37,487 nt of DNA from Alphaproteobacteria bacterium bin52 (lineage in GTDB: Bacteria; Pseudomonadota; Alphaproteobacteria; Thalassobaculales; Thalassobaculaceae). Made by a program: the position numbers and the translations under genes. The notes beneath the pieces are model-generated. The model was not told the DNA's origin, searched no databases, and was given only the letters and a program-made list of their open reading frames with translations. The first letter of the stretch is position 1; every line of letters begins with the position of its first letter. Below are positions 24,913-33,086 of the stretch, one piece after another. The stretch spans positions 1 to 37,487 of the forward strand of contig MPMT01000048.1 of NCBI GenBank assembly GCA_002238645.1, in the 5' to 3' direction.

Positions 24913-25098
24913 ATGTATGGCAGCGTGCTTGGACGATTGCGGGCGGCTGCGATCTCTATGGTGGTGATGGTGGTCATCTTCGTCTCACTGTTCCTGCTGC
25001 TCGGTCTCGAAATGTCATCGCCCTACACGCGCGACAGCCCGGACTGTTCGGTCTGGTGCGTTCTGGAAGGCAAGGTCCGGAACCTCTTCGGACACTGA
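24913..25098 (+). CDS. Small single-pass membrane protein
   Basis: A 61-residue protein: short basic N-terminus (MYGSVLGRLRAA), one hydrophobic helix at about 12-34 rich in Met, Val and Leu, then a polar tail with two Cys four residues apart (DCSVWC). Third codon positions are GC-rich, as in real genes here. The start could be ATG 24913 or an upstream GTG/TTG; GGAG-like bases lie near 24895. It ends 23 bases before the radical SAM start, so the pair is probably an operon. I do not recognise the family. The N-in arrangement would put the Cys-containing tail in the periplasm. Confidence 0.5.
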   Translation: MYGSVLGRLRAAAISMVVMVVIFVSLFLLLGLEMSSPYTRDSPDCSVWCVLEGKVRNLFGH

Positions 25099-25121
25099 CG
25101 GTGCAGGCTGCTGGAGCGGGC

Positions 25122-26087
25122 ATGTCGACACGTCGCGGCACGTGCACGAACCGGAAGTTCCAGGATCCGCGGCGCACGGCCTGCGGCTCGGAACGGGCGG
25201 TGGTACCGTTCCGGAACCTCGATACCCTGTGGGTGAACACCGGGACCCTGTGCAACATCGAGTGCGCCAACTGCTACATCGAATCGTCACCGCGCAACGA
25301 CCGACTCTCCTACATCGCCGCCGGCGAGGTCTCGGCCTACCTCGACGAGATCGAGAACCTCCGCATGGGGACCCGTCTGATCGGATTTACCGGCGGCGAG
25401 CCGTTCATGAACCCGCACTTCATCACCATGCTCGATGATACGCTGGGACGCGGGTTCCAGGCGCTGGTGCTCACCAACGCCATGAAGCCGATGTGGAACC
25501 GGCGCGACGCGCTTGCCGGACTGCGTCATCGCCATGCGGCCAGCCTGCAGGTGCGGGTCTCGGTCGATCATTATTCCCGGGAGCAGCACGAGGCCGAGCG
25601 TGGTCCGGGGACCTGGACCCCGATGCTGAGGGGGCTCCACTGGTTGCAGGAGCAGGGTTTCGAGCCGACCGTTGCCGGGCGCGTACCCGATGACCAAACG
25701 GAAGCGGAACTGCGCGACGGCTACGCGGCGCTCTTTTCCGTCGAGGGTCTCGAGATCGATGCACAGGACCCGGCCCGGCTCGTGCTGTTCCCGGAAATGG
25801 ACGAGACCCGGGACGTCCCGGAAATAACCCGGCAGTGCTGGGACCTGCTGTCGGTCCGGCCCGAGGACCAGATGTGTGCGACCGCGCGCATGGTGGTGAA
25901 GCGCCGGGACAGTCCGCGGCCGGTGGTGGTTGCCTGCACCCTGCTGCCGCATGATCCGCAGTTCGAGCTGGGAGCGACCCTGGCCGAGGCCCGGCGCCCG
26001 GTCCGGCTCAACCATCCTCACTGCGCGCGGTTCTGCGTGCTGGGGGGCGCGTCCTGCAGCGCCGGGTTCGACCGGTCCGACGCCTGA
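25122..26087 (+). CDS. Radical SAM protein of unknown function
   Basis: A 321-residue radical SAM enzyme. CNIECANC at 44-51 gives the CX3CX2C cluster motif, and GFTGGEPFMNP is the GGEP SAM-binding motif. LQVRVSVDHY forms a later barrel strand. The C-terminus holds three more Cys (301, 305, 312) in HCARFCVLGGASC, consistent with an auxiliary cluster or zinc site, although it is much shorter than a full SPASM domain. An internal CTLLPHDPQF segment is also conserved in what I recall of this family, which has no assigned reaction. ATG 25122 has GGAG six bases upstream. It follows a small membrane protein with Cys residues, a possible partner or substrate. Confidence 0.8.
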   Translation: MSTRRGTCTNRKFQDPRRTACGSERAVVPFRNLDTLWVNTGTLCNIECANCYIESSPRNDRLSYIAAGEVSAYLDEIENLRMGTRLIGFTGGEPFMNPHFITMLDDTLGRGFQALVLTNAMKPMWNRRDALAGLRHRHAASLQVRVSVDHYSREQHEAERGPGTWTPMLRGLHWLQEQGFEPTVAGRVPDDQTEAELRDGYAALFSVEGLEIDAQDPARLVLFPEMDETRDVPEITRQCWDLLSVRPEDQMCATARMVVKRRDSPRPVVVACTLLPHDPQFELGATLAEARRPVRLNHPHCARFCVLGGASCSAGFDRSDA

Positions 26088-26263
26088 TTCCGGCACCTCA
26101 CGTCTGGAAATCCGCTCGCAACGTCCCCATCTGACAAATCTGCTGTCGGACCGACGTCGTGTCCTGGCGGTGGCAGGAGGACCGTCGGGCAGGTACATGG
26201 ACTTTCTCGGTGCAGCAGCATCTGCCGGGGGTGGATGTCAGGATCCGCCATCGGCGCCGGACG

Positions 26264-26282
26264 AGACCGGCACGACCGGTCT
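26264..26282 (+). other. Hairpin in the leader of the antiporter gene
   Basis: AGACCGG and CCGGTCT form a perfect 7-bp stem with a five-base loop, ending 21 bases before the antiporter ATG. No T-tract follows. It may affect translation; it does not match a riboswitch I recognise. Confidence 0.3.
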
Positions 26283-26303
26283 GCCCGCACTTCGAGTTGC
26301 CCG

Positions 26304-27275
26304 ATGACCGCAATCATGCTCGGCCTGGCCGGGCTGGTCGTTCTGATATTCGGTGCCGACCTCATGATCCGGGGCGCGATCGCGGTCGCGCGTGGTCTCG
26401 GCATCAGTCCGCACGTGATCGGCCTGACCGTCATCGCGCTGGGAACCTCGGCTCCCGAACTGGTGGTCAGTCTCAAGGCGGCCCTGATCGGTTCACCGGG
26501 AATTGCGGTCGGCAATGTCGTCGGCAGCAACATCTCCAACATCCTGCTGATGATCGGAACCGTGGGCGTGATCTGCCCGTTCCTGACCGAAGGCCGGTCG
26601 CTGCGACGCGACTGCGGCGTGCTGGCCTGCGCGACCCTGATCTTCGTGCTTCTCGGGCGGAACGGCGTGATCGAGATCTGGCAGGGACTGCTGATGATGG
26701 TCCTGCTCGCGTCCTACCTCTACTACTGCTACTGGAGCGAACGTCGCTCGAGGGCCGGACACGACAGGGCGGAAACCGGACAGATCGGCCGTCATTCCGG
26801 CCAGCTGGTATCGTGGTTGCGGGTGGTCGGCGGAATTGTCGCCGTGATCGGCGGGGCCCAGATGCTGGTGATCGGGGCCGTCGACATCGCCGACCAGCTG
26901 GGTGTCTCGGAGACGGTGATCGGCATCACCATGGTCGCGCTCGGAACCTCGGTCCCGGAGCTTGCAACCACGGCCTCGGCCGCCTTTCGCCGGCACACCG
27001 ATGTCGCGCTCGGCAACATCATCGGCAGCAACATCATCAATACGCTCGGCATCGTCGGCGTGGTGGCATCGGTGGGTCCGCTGACGGTCACGCCCGAGCT
27101 GGTGCGGGTCGACCTGTGGGTGATGGCGGCCATCACCATCGTCTTCATCGCCTCCGCACTGCTGCTGCGTACCCTGGTCCGCCCGCTCGCGGTCGCCTTC
27201 TTCTTCACCTACGTCATCTACGTGACGCTCCAGTTCTATCCGGCCGGTTCGCTGCTGGCCTCGCTCGTCCCCTGA
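26304..27275 (+). CDS. yrbG: Calcium/sodium antiporter (CaCA family, YrbG-like)
   Basis: A 323-residue polytopic inner-membrane protein with two inverted repeats. Repeat 1 has GLTVIALGTSAPELVVS (40-56) and GNVVGSN (70-76); repeat 2 has GITMVALGTSVPELATT (207-223) and GNIIGSN (237-243). These are the ion-binding alpha-repeats of sodium/calcium exchangers, with the key Glu in APEL/VPEL. It has the usual length and about ten helices. It exchanges Ca2+ or another divalent cation for Na+ or H+. ATG 26304 opens directly into the first helix. Its last 40 bases overlap the convergent folB gene. Confidence 0.9.
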   Translation: MTAIMLGLAGLVVLIFGADLMIRGAIAVARGLGISPHVIGLTVIALGTSAPELVVSLKAALIGSPGIAVGNVVGSNISNILLMIGTVGVICPFLTEGRSLRRDCGVLACATLIFVLLGRNGVIEIWQGLLMMVLLASYLYYCYWSERRSRAGHDRAETGQIGRHSGQLVSWLRVVGGIVAVIGGAQMLVIGAVDIADQLGVSETVIGITMVALGTSVPELATTASAAFRRHTDVALGNIIGSNIINTLGIVGVVASVGPLTVTPELVRVDLWVMAAITIVFIASALLLRTLVRPLAVAFFFTYVIYVTLQFYPAGSLLASLVP

Positions 27276-27634
27276 GTGCCGCGCGCAAACCGCATCTCGA
27301 CCCCGACGGCCGCGCAATCGGAATAGACGTCCGGCTTGCGCGTGGTGACCCGGCCCGAGCGGACCTCTCCACGCGCGAGCAGCAGCCCGATGATCCCGTG
27401 GCAGAAGGTCTCCTGCAGGTTGAACCTGCGCGAGGCGGCGAGCGCCCCGATCTCCCGGCGCAGGAAGTCGTAGTCGAGCGCCTCGTCGATGCTGTCGGTC
27501 TCGGGCGCGGGGCCGATCTCGATCTCGACGGAGACCAGCACACGTTGCGCCGCCGCCCGCTCGAAGTCGTGGATCCCGATCTCGACGTCGAGCGCGAAGT
27601 CCTCGAGCAGGAGCCGGGTGCTGATGTCGGTCAC
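27236..27634 (-). CDS. folB: Dihydroneopterin aldolase-type protein
   Basis: A 132-residue tunnelling-fold protein. FALDVEIGIHDFERAAAQRVLVSVEIEI is the signature N-terminal strand and helix pair with the conserved Glu of FolB; DYDFLRREIGALAASRRFNLQETFCHG carries the second conserved block with the active-site Glu region. It converts dihydroneopterin to 6-hydroxymethyl-dihydropterin in folate synthesis; some relatives act as epimerases. GTG 27634 overlaps the stop of the upstream SDR gene (GTGA), so the pair is translationally coupled. The C-terminal 13 codons overlap the antiporter gene on the other strand. Confidence 0.8.
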   Translation of the reverse strand: MTDISTRLLLEDFALDVEIGIHDFERAAAQRVLVSVEIEIGPAPETDSIDEALDYDFLRREIGALAASRRFNLQETFCHGIIGLLLARGEVRSGRVTTRKPDVYSDCAAVGVEMRFARGTQGTSEASSEPAG

Positions 27635-28422
27635 GGCGTGTCCGCCGACGGTTCCGGTTCGAGAAACGCGACGTCGCGCGGCAGCCGCTGCAGCATCTGG
27701 CCGCCGTCCACGGCGATGACCTGACCGGTCAGCGACGGGGTCGCGAGAATGAACCGCAGGGTGCTGATGATGTCGTCGACGCGCGAGACCCGGCCGAGCG
27801 GGCTCATCCTGACCCCGGCCTCGAAGCTTTGCCGGCCCTGGTTGCCGCTCTCCAGCGTGATGCCCGGAGCGATGGCGTTCACCCTGATCCGGGGAGCGGA
27901 TGCCATGGCGAGCGCGAGCGTCGCGCCGTGCAGACCTGCCTTGCTGACGGTGTAGGAAAGGTAGTCGGGATTGATGGCGAGCACCTTGTTGTCGAGCATG
28001 TTCACGATGCACCCGGTCCCGTCTTCCGCCACGCAGTCGACGAAGGCCTGGCAGAGCAGCAGCGGAGCCCGCAGGTTGACCGCGAAGTGGAGATCGAGTG
28101 CTTCCGCCGTGAGCGAGCCCAACCGGTCATAGGCAAACATCGAGGCATTGTTGACCAGGGCTGCGAGCGGCGGCGCCTGTGCCGCAACCCTGTGAACCAG
28201 CGCGCCGGCCGCTTCCGGATCGCCCAGATCGGCCGAGACCAACATGCCGTCCCCGCCGTCACGGCGGATATCGGTCAGCAACGAGCGCGCGTCCTCGCCG
28301 GAGCGGTTGAAGTGCACGACCACGAACCAGCCGTCGGCCGCCAGCGCGCGGGCCATCGCCGCGCCGATCCGCCGTGCGGCGCCGGTGATCAGCACCGACT
28401 GGGTGTGCGGCGGTGACGCCAT
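27631..28422 (-). CDS. SDR oxidoreductase, pteridine reductase / FolM-like
   Basis: A 263-residue SDR. The cofactor loop ITGAARRIGAAMARAL contains the TGxxxRxG variant typical of pteridine reductases and FolM. NNAS replaces NNAG. The active site is IVNMLDNK followed by YLSYTVSKAGL, where Asp stands in the usual Ser position, as in FolM-type enzymes. IRVNAIAPG precedes an SGNQGRQSFEAG loop. It probably reduces a dihydropterin such as dihydromonapterin, fitting the coupled folB. I place the start at ATG 28422, seven bases after GGAG; a GTG two codons earlier is closer to the GGAG than usual. Confidence 0.8.
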   Translation of the reverse strand: MASPPHTQSVLITGAARRIGAAMARALAADGWFVVVHFNRSGEDARSLLTDIRRDGGDGMLVSADLGDPEAAGALVHRVAAQAPPLAALVNNASMFAYDRLGSLTAEALDLHFAVNLRAPLLLCQAFVDCVAEDGTGCIVNMLDNKVLAINPDYLSYTVSKAGLHGATLALAMASAPRIRVNAIAPGITLESGNQGRQSFEAGVRMSPLGRVSRVDDIISTLRFILATPSLTGQVIAVDGGQMLQRLPRDVAFLEPEPSADTP

Positions 28423-28515
28423 GGCCACGCTCCGGTGGTGGGTTCATGACCGGGACCGGCGGTCCGGACCGGCCCGGGGCGGGTGGCGGATACTAGGCGA
28501 GCCCGGGACCGGCCT

Positions 28516-29004
28516 TCAAGCGATGCCTGCGGGGCGGCGAATGCCGATGACGCGCCCGCACTGTTCCGGCCAGGGCCGCGCGGTGTCCGCGGCAGCGAGT
28601 TCACCGATCACGTCCAGGTGGGGTGCGGGGAAGGGCGCCGAGCGCCGCTCGTTCAGGGATACATGGACCGCGAGCAGTTCGGCCGTGGCCGCCAGCCATC
28701 CGTCCTGCTCGTGATGCATGGCGTGGAACAGGTGCAGGCGCTTGCCGTCGGCATCCAGCAGACGGGTCGCAAACCGCACCATTTCGTTCTCCGCGACCTC
28801 GTGCAGGTAGGTCACGTGTGATTCGAGGATGAAGATCGAGTGATTGCTGCGCTGGCGGTATGCCAGCCCGAGGTCGAGATGGTCGAGCAGCGCGTCCGTG
28901 GCCTTGTCGAAGGCGACGGCATAATACCCGACGTTGAGGTGACCGTTGTAGTCGATCCACTCGGCGGGAATGCGCAGGCGGTGACCGGGAATGGGAAGGG
29001 TCAT
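28516..29004 (-). CDS. Acyl-CoA thioesterase, 4-hydroxybenzoyl-CoA type hot-dog fold
   Basis: A 162-residue single hot-dog protein. EWIDYNGHLNVGYYAVAFDKATDALL is the conserved N-terminal block with the catalytic Asp and the DYNGHLN loop typical of 4HBT-type thioesterases, including carnitine/betainyl-CoA thioesterases; FILESHVTYLHEV is the central helix and strand. It should hydrolyse an acyl-CoA in the cytoplasm; the acyl group is unknown. ATG 29004 has a weak AGG upstream. It is transcribed away from uvrC and separated by 93 bp from the SDR gene downstream. Confidence 0.8.
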   Translation of the reverse strand: MTLPIPGHRLRIPAEWIDYNGHLNVGYYAVAFDKATDALLDHLDLGLAYRQRSNHSIFILESHVTYLHEVAENEMVRFATRLLDADGKRLHLFHAMHHEQDGWLAATAELLAVHVSLNERRSAPFPAPHLDVIGELAAADTARPWPEQCGRVIGIRRPAGIA

Positions 29005-29308
29005 GGGGCGCCTGTTCGGACCTCGTATGGCCTGTCTGGTGCCCGGAAGGTAGGAGAGGAGGCACCGGGTCTTCAAGGGTGGTTCGGCCGTGCAGCCCGG
29101 ACCGCCCGGTTGATCCGTCTCACCGGGAACCGGGGGAGGGACTTCGAAGCGTCGCAGGGAGCGGCTCCGGCGCCGGGAACCGTGAACGAGTGCGGGCCGG
29201 GCGACCCGGGCGGACTCGCCGCCGCTGGCGACGTCGGGCACCTGATGAACCGTGAATTCGTTCGGAAAGCCCATTGTGACTTTTCGACACAGGTTCCACA
29301 GTGTGGTC
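29005..29308. other. Divergent intergenic region between thioesterase and uvrC
   Basis: 304 bp without a credible gene. It should carry promoters for both sides. Near uvrC there is GAAC-N9-GTTC (29247-29263) and a TGTGA/CACA pair (from about 29275), but neither fits the alphaproteobacterial LexA box (GTTC-N7-GTTC) nor a full CRP site. Confidence 0.35.
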
Positions 29309-31204
29309 ATGACACCAGCGGACGCCGAACCGGATACCACCGCGGCGGCGCCGAAGCGCCGTCCCGACCTCGCGGCCGGAATTGCTGCGGTCCGCGCCAG
29401 CGCGCGCACGCTTCCCGGTTCCCCGGGTGTCTACCGCATGATCGACGATCGGGGCACCGTGCTCTATGTGGGCAAGGCTCGCAACCTGCGAAGGCGTGTT
29501 TCCCAGTATGCCAATCCGTCGCGGATGCCGACCCGGATCGTCCGCATGATCGCCGAGACCTCGACGATCGAGATCGTCATCACCCACACCGAGGTCGAGG
29601 CGCTGCTGCTCGAGAGCAACCTGATCAAGCGGCTGAAGCCGCGCTACAACATCCTGTTGCGCGACGACAAGTCCTTTCCCTACATCCTGATCACCACCGA
29701 CCACGAGGCCCCGCGACTGCTCAAGCACCGCGGCGCACAGTCCCGCAAGGGGTACTACTTCGGACCGTTCGCGACGGTCGGCGCCGTCAACCGGACCCTG
29801 TCGGCGATGCAGCGTGCCTTCCTGTTACGGAACTGCTCCGATTCGGTCTACCGCAACCGGTCGCGCCCGTGCCTGCAGTACCAGATCAAGCGCTGTGCCG
29901 CGCCATGCGTGAACTACATCGATCCCGTGGGCTACGCGGCCCTGGTCAAGGAGGCGCGGGCGTTCCTCAGCGGCAGGAGCAGGCAGATCCGCGAGGAAAT
30001 GGCCGAGCGGATGCACGAGGCCAGCGACCGACTCGACTTCGAGACCGCGGCCGCATACCGCGACCGGATCCGGGCGCTTGCCGCCGTTCAGGCGCACCAG
30101 GACATCAATGTCGACGGGCTCGGCGATGCAGACGTGTTCGCGGTCCATGCCGAGGGCCCCGCGAGCTGCATCCAGGTGTTCTTCTTCCGCGGCGGCGGCA
30201 ACTACGGCAACCGGGCCTATTTCCCGGGTCACGACGCAAGCTGGGCGCCGGAGGAAATCCTGTCGGCTTTCATTGCCCAGTTCTATGACAACAGGCGTCC
30301 GCCGCGCCAGGTCCTGGTCAGCCATTCGTTGCCCGAACAGCAACTGCTGGCCGAGGCATTGTCGGTCAGGGCGGCAGCGCGGGTCACCGTTACCGCCCCC
30401 GTTCGCGGCCGAAAGCGCAACCTGGTTACCCAGGCCGCGGTCAATGCCCGCGACGCGCTCGCCCGGCGACAGGCCCAGAGCGCCTCGCACCGCCGGTTAC
30501 TGGGCGATGTCTCGGAGACCTTCGGGCTCGACGAGCCGCCCCGGCGCATCGAAGTCTACGACAACAGTCACCTTCAGGGTGCCGACGCCGTGGGAGCGAT
30601 GATCGTGTTCGGTTCCGACGGCTTCGAGAAGGCGGCCTACCGCAAGTTCACCATCCGTGACGGCGCGACCGGGTCGGAGCAGATGTCGCGCGGCGACGAC
30701 TACGCCATGATGCGCCAGGTGCTGCGCCGGCGGTTTGCCCGCGCGCTGCGAGAGGATGCCGGCCTTCCCGACCTCGTGCTGATTGACGGTGGCCCCGGGC
30801 AGCTCGGCGCCGCCTGGGAGGTGCTCGACGACCTCGGCATCACAGACCTCGCCGTGGTCGCGATCTCCAAGGGACCGGACCGCAACGCCGGCAGGGAGCG
30901 TTTCCACCAGCGCGGCAGGCCCTCGTTCCTGCTGCCCGAGCGCACACCGGTGCTGTACTTCCTCCAGCGCCTGAGGGACGAGGCGCACCGCTTCGCCATC
31001 GAGACCCACCGGGCGCGGCGCCACAAGGCGTCCCGGCGCTCGGCGCTCGACGAGGTCCCCGGCATCGGGGCGAAGCGCAAGCGGGCGCTGCTCAACCACT
31101 TCGGGTCGGCCCGGGAGGTGGCCCGGGCGGGTCTCGCCGACCTGGAGACGGTCCAGGGTATAAGCAGCACCACCGCCCGCAGGATCTACGAGCATTTCCA
31201 TTAG
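29309..31204 (+). CDS. uvrC: Excinuclease ABC subunit C
   Basis: A 631-residue UvrC of normal length. The N-terminal GIY-YIG nuclease shows GVYRMIDDRGTVLYVGKARNLRRRVSQY. CIQVFFFRGGGNYGNRAYFP belongs to the middle region after the UVR motif (DRLDFETAAAYRDRI). The RNase H-like C-terminal nuclease contains IEVYDNSHLQGADAVGAMIVF and PDLVLIDGGPGQLGAA, with catalytic Asp residues, and the tail has helix-hairpin-helix repeats (LDEVPGIGAKRKRALLNHFG). With UvrAB it makes both incisions around bulky DNA lesions. ATG 29309 is chosen; an in-frame extension to 29252 adds unconserved residues. Confidence 0.95.
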   Translation: MTPADAEPDTTAAAPKRRPDLAAGIAAVRASARTLPGSPGVYRMIDDRGTVLYVGKARNLRRRVSQYANPSRMPTRIVRMIAETSTIEIVITHTEVEALLLESNLIKRLKPRYNILLRDDKSFPYILITTDHEAPRLLKHRGAQSRKGYYFGPFATVGAVNRTLSAMQRAFLLRNCSDSVYRNRSRPCLQYQIKRCAAPCVNYIDPVGYAALVKEARAFLSGRSRQIREEMAERMHEASDRLDFETAAAYRDRIRALAAVQAHQDINVDGLGDADVFAVHAEGPASCIQVFFFRGGGNYGNRAYFPGHDASWAPEEILSAFIAQFYDNRRPPRQVLVSHSLPEQQLLAEALSVRAAARVTVTAPVRGRKRNLVTQAAVNARDALARRQAQSASHRRLLGDVSETFGLDEPPRRIEVYDNSHLQGADAVGAMIVFGSDGFEKAAYRKFTIRDGATGSEQMSRGDDYAMMRQVLRRRFARALREDAGLPDLVLIDGGPGQLGAAWEVLDDLGITDLAVVAISKGPDRNAGRERFHQRGRPSFLLPERTPVLYFLQRLRDEAHRFAIETHRARRHKASRRSALDEVPGIGAKRKRALLNHFGSAREVARAGLADLETVQGISSTTARRIYEHFH

Positions 31205-31954
31205 GCCCGGGGCTTGCGACGGGAGGTGTCCGGGAAAGGGGCGAGCAGCAGGTGCACGGACCTTTTGGAACCGGTATTGACGTTGAGTCACGGGTGGATT
31301 GAACGTCTGTTCGGAAGATGGTGACGCGTACGGCGCGCTGTTGGTGGCGTGGACAGCCGTCGATGGCGCGAATGCCGTTGAACGGAAGAGTACAAGCATC
31401 ACGTGAGGGTCGCGGGGCGGGTAAATCGGCCGAGACGGAGCGTCGCTGCCATGGTAAGGCTGCAGTCAGATCGTCAGGGTGGAACGGGAGAAGCGAAAGG
31501 TTGAACAGTTTCCGGCATTGCCGCGATCCGCGACGCGCTCACTCCTCAGTACCTCCACCGCCTGTCGGATCCTCTACGAGCACCGGAAACGATGCCTCAA
31601 CCGCTCGATCACGAAACGGACCAGAGGCTGTTGCTGACGCCATGTCGTTCCCGGGCAGAACGGCCGGGCGCGCGGCGACGGGATTTCCCGCCTGCAGCGC
31701 GTCGAGCGCGTCCTTCCGATGCCGGACGTGGAACCAACCGGCTTGCGGCGGGCGATACCGATGCGCTGCGCGCCAGGCTGCTGTCGTCCCCCGGCCTGAC
31801 CGCCGGTCCGGGGACCGGGAATGCCATCCGTGTCGCTCGCAAGACTGCAGCACGATGCAGCGACAGGTTTCGGCACTACCCTACATGATTCCGTTTGCGA
31901 TAGAATGCGCGCCACCTGAGACCTGCGGCCACGGCTGACACCGGGTTCCCGTAC
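31205..31954. other. 750-bp gap between uvrC and pgsA
   Basis: No frame reads as a plausible protein; translations are Arg/Ser/Cys-rich. Base composition is somewhat more AT-rich near 31260-31520. It contains TTGACG at 31276 and, downstream, the palindrome GAACGTCTGTTC (31301-31312). The end of the gap carries the pgsA promoter candidate. I see no tRNA cloverleaf. A small RNA or decayed gene is possible. Confidence 0.4.
31901..31906 (+). promoter_or_regulatory. Candidate -10 element for pgsA
   Basis: TAGAAT, followed by a GCGCGCC discriminator-like stretch, lies 48 bp before the pgsA ATG. No clear -35 is present. Confidence 0.35.
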
Positions 31955-32551
31955 ATGATGCGCTTGCCCAACATTCTGACCATGTCGCGGATCGCGATCA
32001 TCCCGGTGCTGGTCGCACTGCTGTGGATCCGCGAACCGGAAACCCAGTGGGCGGCGACGGTGCTGTACGCGCTGGCATGCCTGACCGACTACCTCGACGG
32101 GTATTTTGCACGCAACTGGAACCAGCAGTCCCTCGTCGGGCGGTTGTTCGACCCGATCGCGGACAAGCTGCTGGTCGGCGCCTGCCTGCTGTTGCTGTGC
32201 GCCTTCGGCAACATCGACGGCTGGAGCGTGCTGGCCGCCGTCATCATCCTGCTGCGCGAAATCCTGGTATCGGGACTGCGCGAGTACCTCGCCGAGTTCC
32301 GCCTGCACCTGCCGGTCAGCCGGCTTGCGAAATGGAAGACGGCGCTGCAGATGACGGCCATCGGCCTTCTGATGCTTGATGATGCCGGCCCCGCCTTCCT
32401 GCCCACGACCGAAGCCGGCGAGGTCTGCCTGTGGATGGCGGCACTGCTGACCCTGTGGACCGGGTACGACTACCTGCGCTCTGGCCTGCTGCACGCCAAT
32501 GCGCATGATTCGGAAAGCCCGGACAAGGGGTCGGTCCGGTCCGGCGGGTGA
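31955..32551 (+). CDS. pgsA: CDP-diacylglycerol-glycerol-3-phosphate 3-phosphatidyltransferase
   Basis: A 198-residue inner-membrane enzyme. The CDP-alcohol phosphotransferase signature DGX2ARX8GX3DX3D is complete in LDGYFARNWNQQSLVGRLFDPIADK. Several hydrophobic helices surround it, and the N-terminal MRLPNILTMSRI is the usual start. It makes phosphatidylglycerol phosphate from CDP-diacylglycerol and glycerol 3-phosphate, the committed step to phosphatidylglycerol and cardiolipin. Two consecutive ATG codons are possible starts. Seven bases separate it from mobB, so it leads the cofactor operon. Confidence 0.95.
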   Translation: MMRLPNILTMSRIAIIPVLVALLWIREPETQWAATVLYALACLTDYLDGYFARNWNQQSLVGRLFDPIADKLLVGACLLLLCAFGNIDGWSVLAAVIILLREILVSGLREYLAEFRLHLPVSRLAKWKTALQMTAIGLLMLDDAGPAFLPTTEAGEVCLWMAALLTLWTGYDYLRSGLLHANAHDSESPDKGSVRSGG

Positions 32552-32558
32552 ACCGCGC

Positions 32559-33074
32559 ATGATGGTGCTCGGGGTGGCCGGGTGGAGCGGAGCCGGCAAG
32601 ACCACCCTGGTTCGCCGCCTGATCCCGCGGCTTGGCGAGCACGGCCTGGCGGTCTCGACGATCAAGCACGCCCACCACGCCTTCGACATCGACCAGCCGG
32701 GCAGGGATTCCCACACGCACCGCCTCGCCGGCGCGCGCCAGGTGCTGGTATCCTCGTCACGGCGCTGGGCACTGGTGCACGAGAACAGGGGTGACCCGGA
32801 GCCCGGGCTCGCGGAGCTGCTCGCCCGTCTCGACCCGGTCGACGTGGTGTTGGTCGAGGGGTTCAAGCGCGGATCGCACGACAAGCTCGAGGTGTACAGG
32901 GCGGCGAACGGCAAGCCGTTGCTGTACCCGGACGACCCGCAGGTCTGCGCCATTGCCAGTGACGTGCCGTTGCCGCAGTCCGGTCGGCCCGTGTTCAGCC
33001 TCGACGACATCGATGCCATCGCCGGTTTCGTGGTCGCTCGCGCACGTGCGTTCCGGCCGTGCCGGGCCCTGTGA
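32559..33074 (+). CDS. mobB: Molybdopterin-guanine dinucleotide biosynthesis adaptor protein B
   Basis: A 171-residue P-loop protein. The Walker A loop is GWSGAGKTTL near residues 8-17; TIKHAHHAFDIDQPGRDSHTHRLAGA is the MobB signature, and VDVVLVEGFKRGSHDKLEVYR is the conserved second block. MobB binds GTP and assists MobA in attaching GMP to molybdopterin. Two ATG codons at 32559 and 32562 can start it. It sits between pgsA and moeA, with the rest of the molybdenum cofactor genes following. Confidence 0.9.
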   Translation: MMVLGVAGWSGAGKTTLVRRLIPRLGEHGLAVSTIKHAHHAFDIDQPGRDSHTHRLAGARQVLVSSSRRWALVHENRGDPEPGLAELLARLDPVDVVLVEGFKRGSHDKLEVYRAANGKPLLYPDDPQVCAIASDVPLPQSGRPVFSLDDIDAIAGFVVARARAFRPCRAL

Positions 33075-33080
33075 TAGACT
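33072..33080 (+). promoter_or_regulatory. Extended -10 element abutting moeA
   Basis: TGATAGACT spans the mobB stop and ends six bases before the moeA ATG. A start 7 bases downstream of the -10 would fall on the ATG itself, giving a leaderless message; no ribosome-binding site precedes moeA. Confidence 0.4.
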
Positions 33081-33086
33081 GCGGCG

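Noticed and set aside
24114..25121. Long N-terminal extension of the radical SAM frame
   Set aside because: The extension is Arg/Pro-rich noise; the domain starts after the ATG at 25122, which has a good ribosome-binding site.
26088..26303. Riboswitch ahead of the cation antiporter
   Set aside because: Only a 7-bp hairpin is visible; no conserved core of a manganese or magnesium riboswitch could be recognised.
29240..29300. SOS or CRP site upstream of uvrC
   Set aside because: GAAC-N9-GTTC does not fit the alphaproteobacterial LexA spacing, and the TGTGA/CACA pair is one base off the CRP layout.
31318..31938. A 206-codon plus-strand frame between uvrC and pgsA
   Set aside because: Composition (Arg, Ser, Cys) and lack of any motif look non-coding; no ribosome-binding site.
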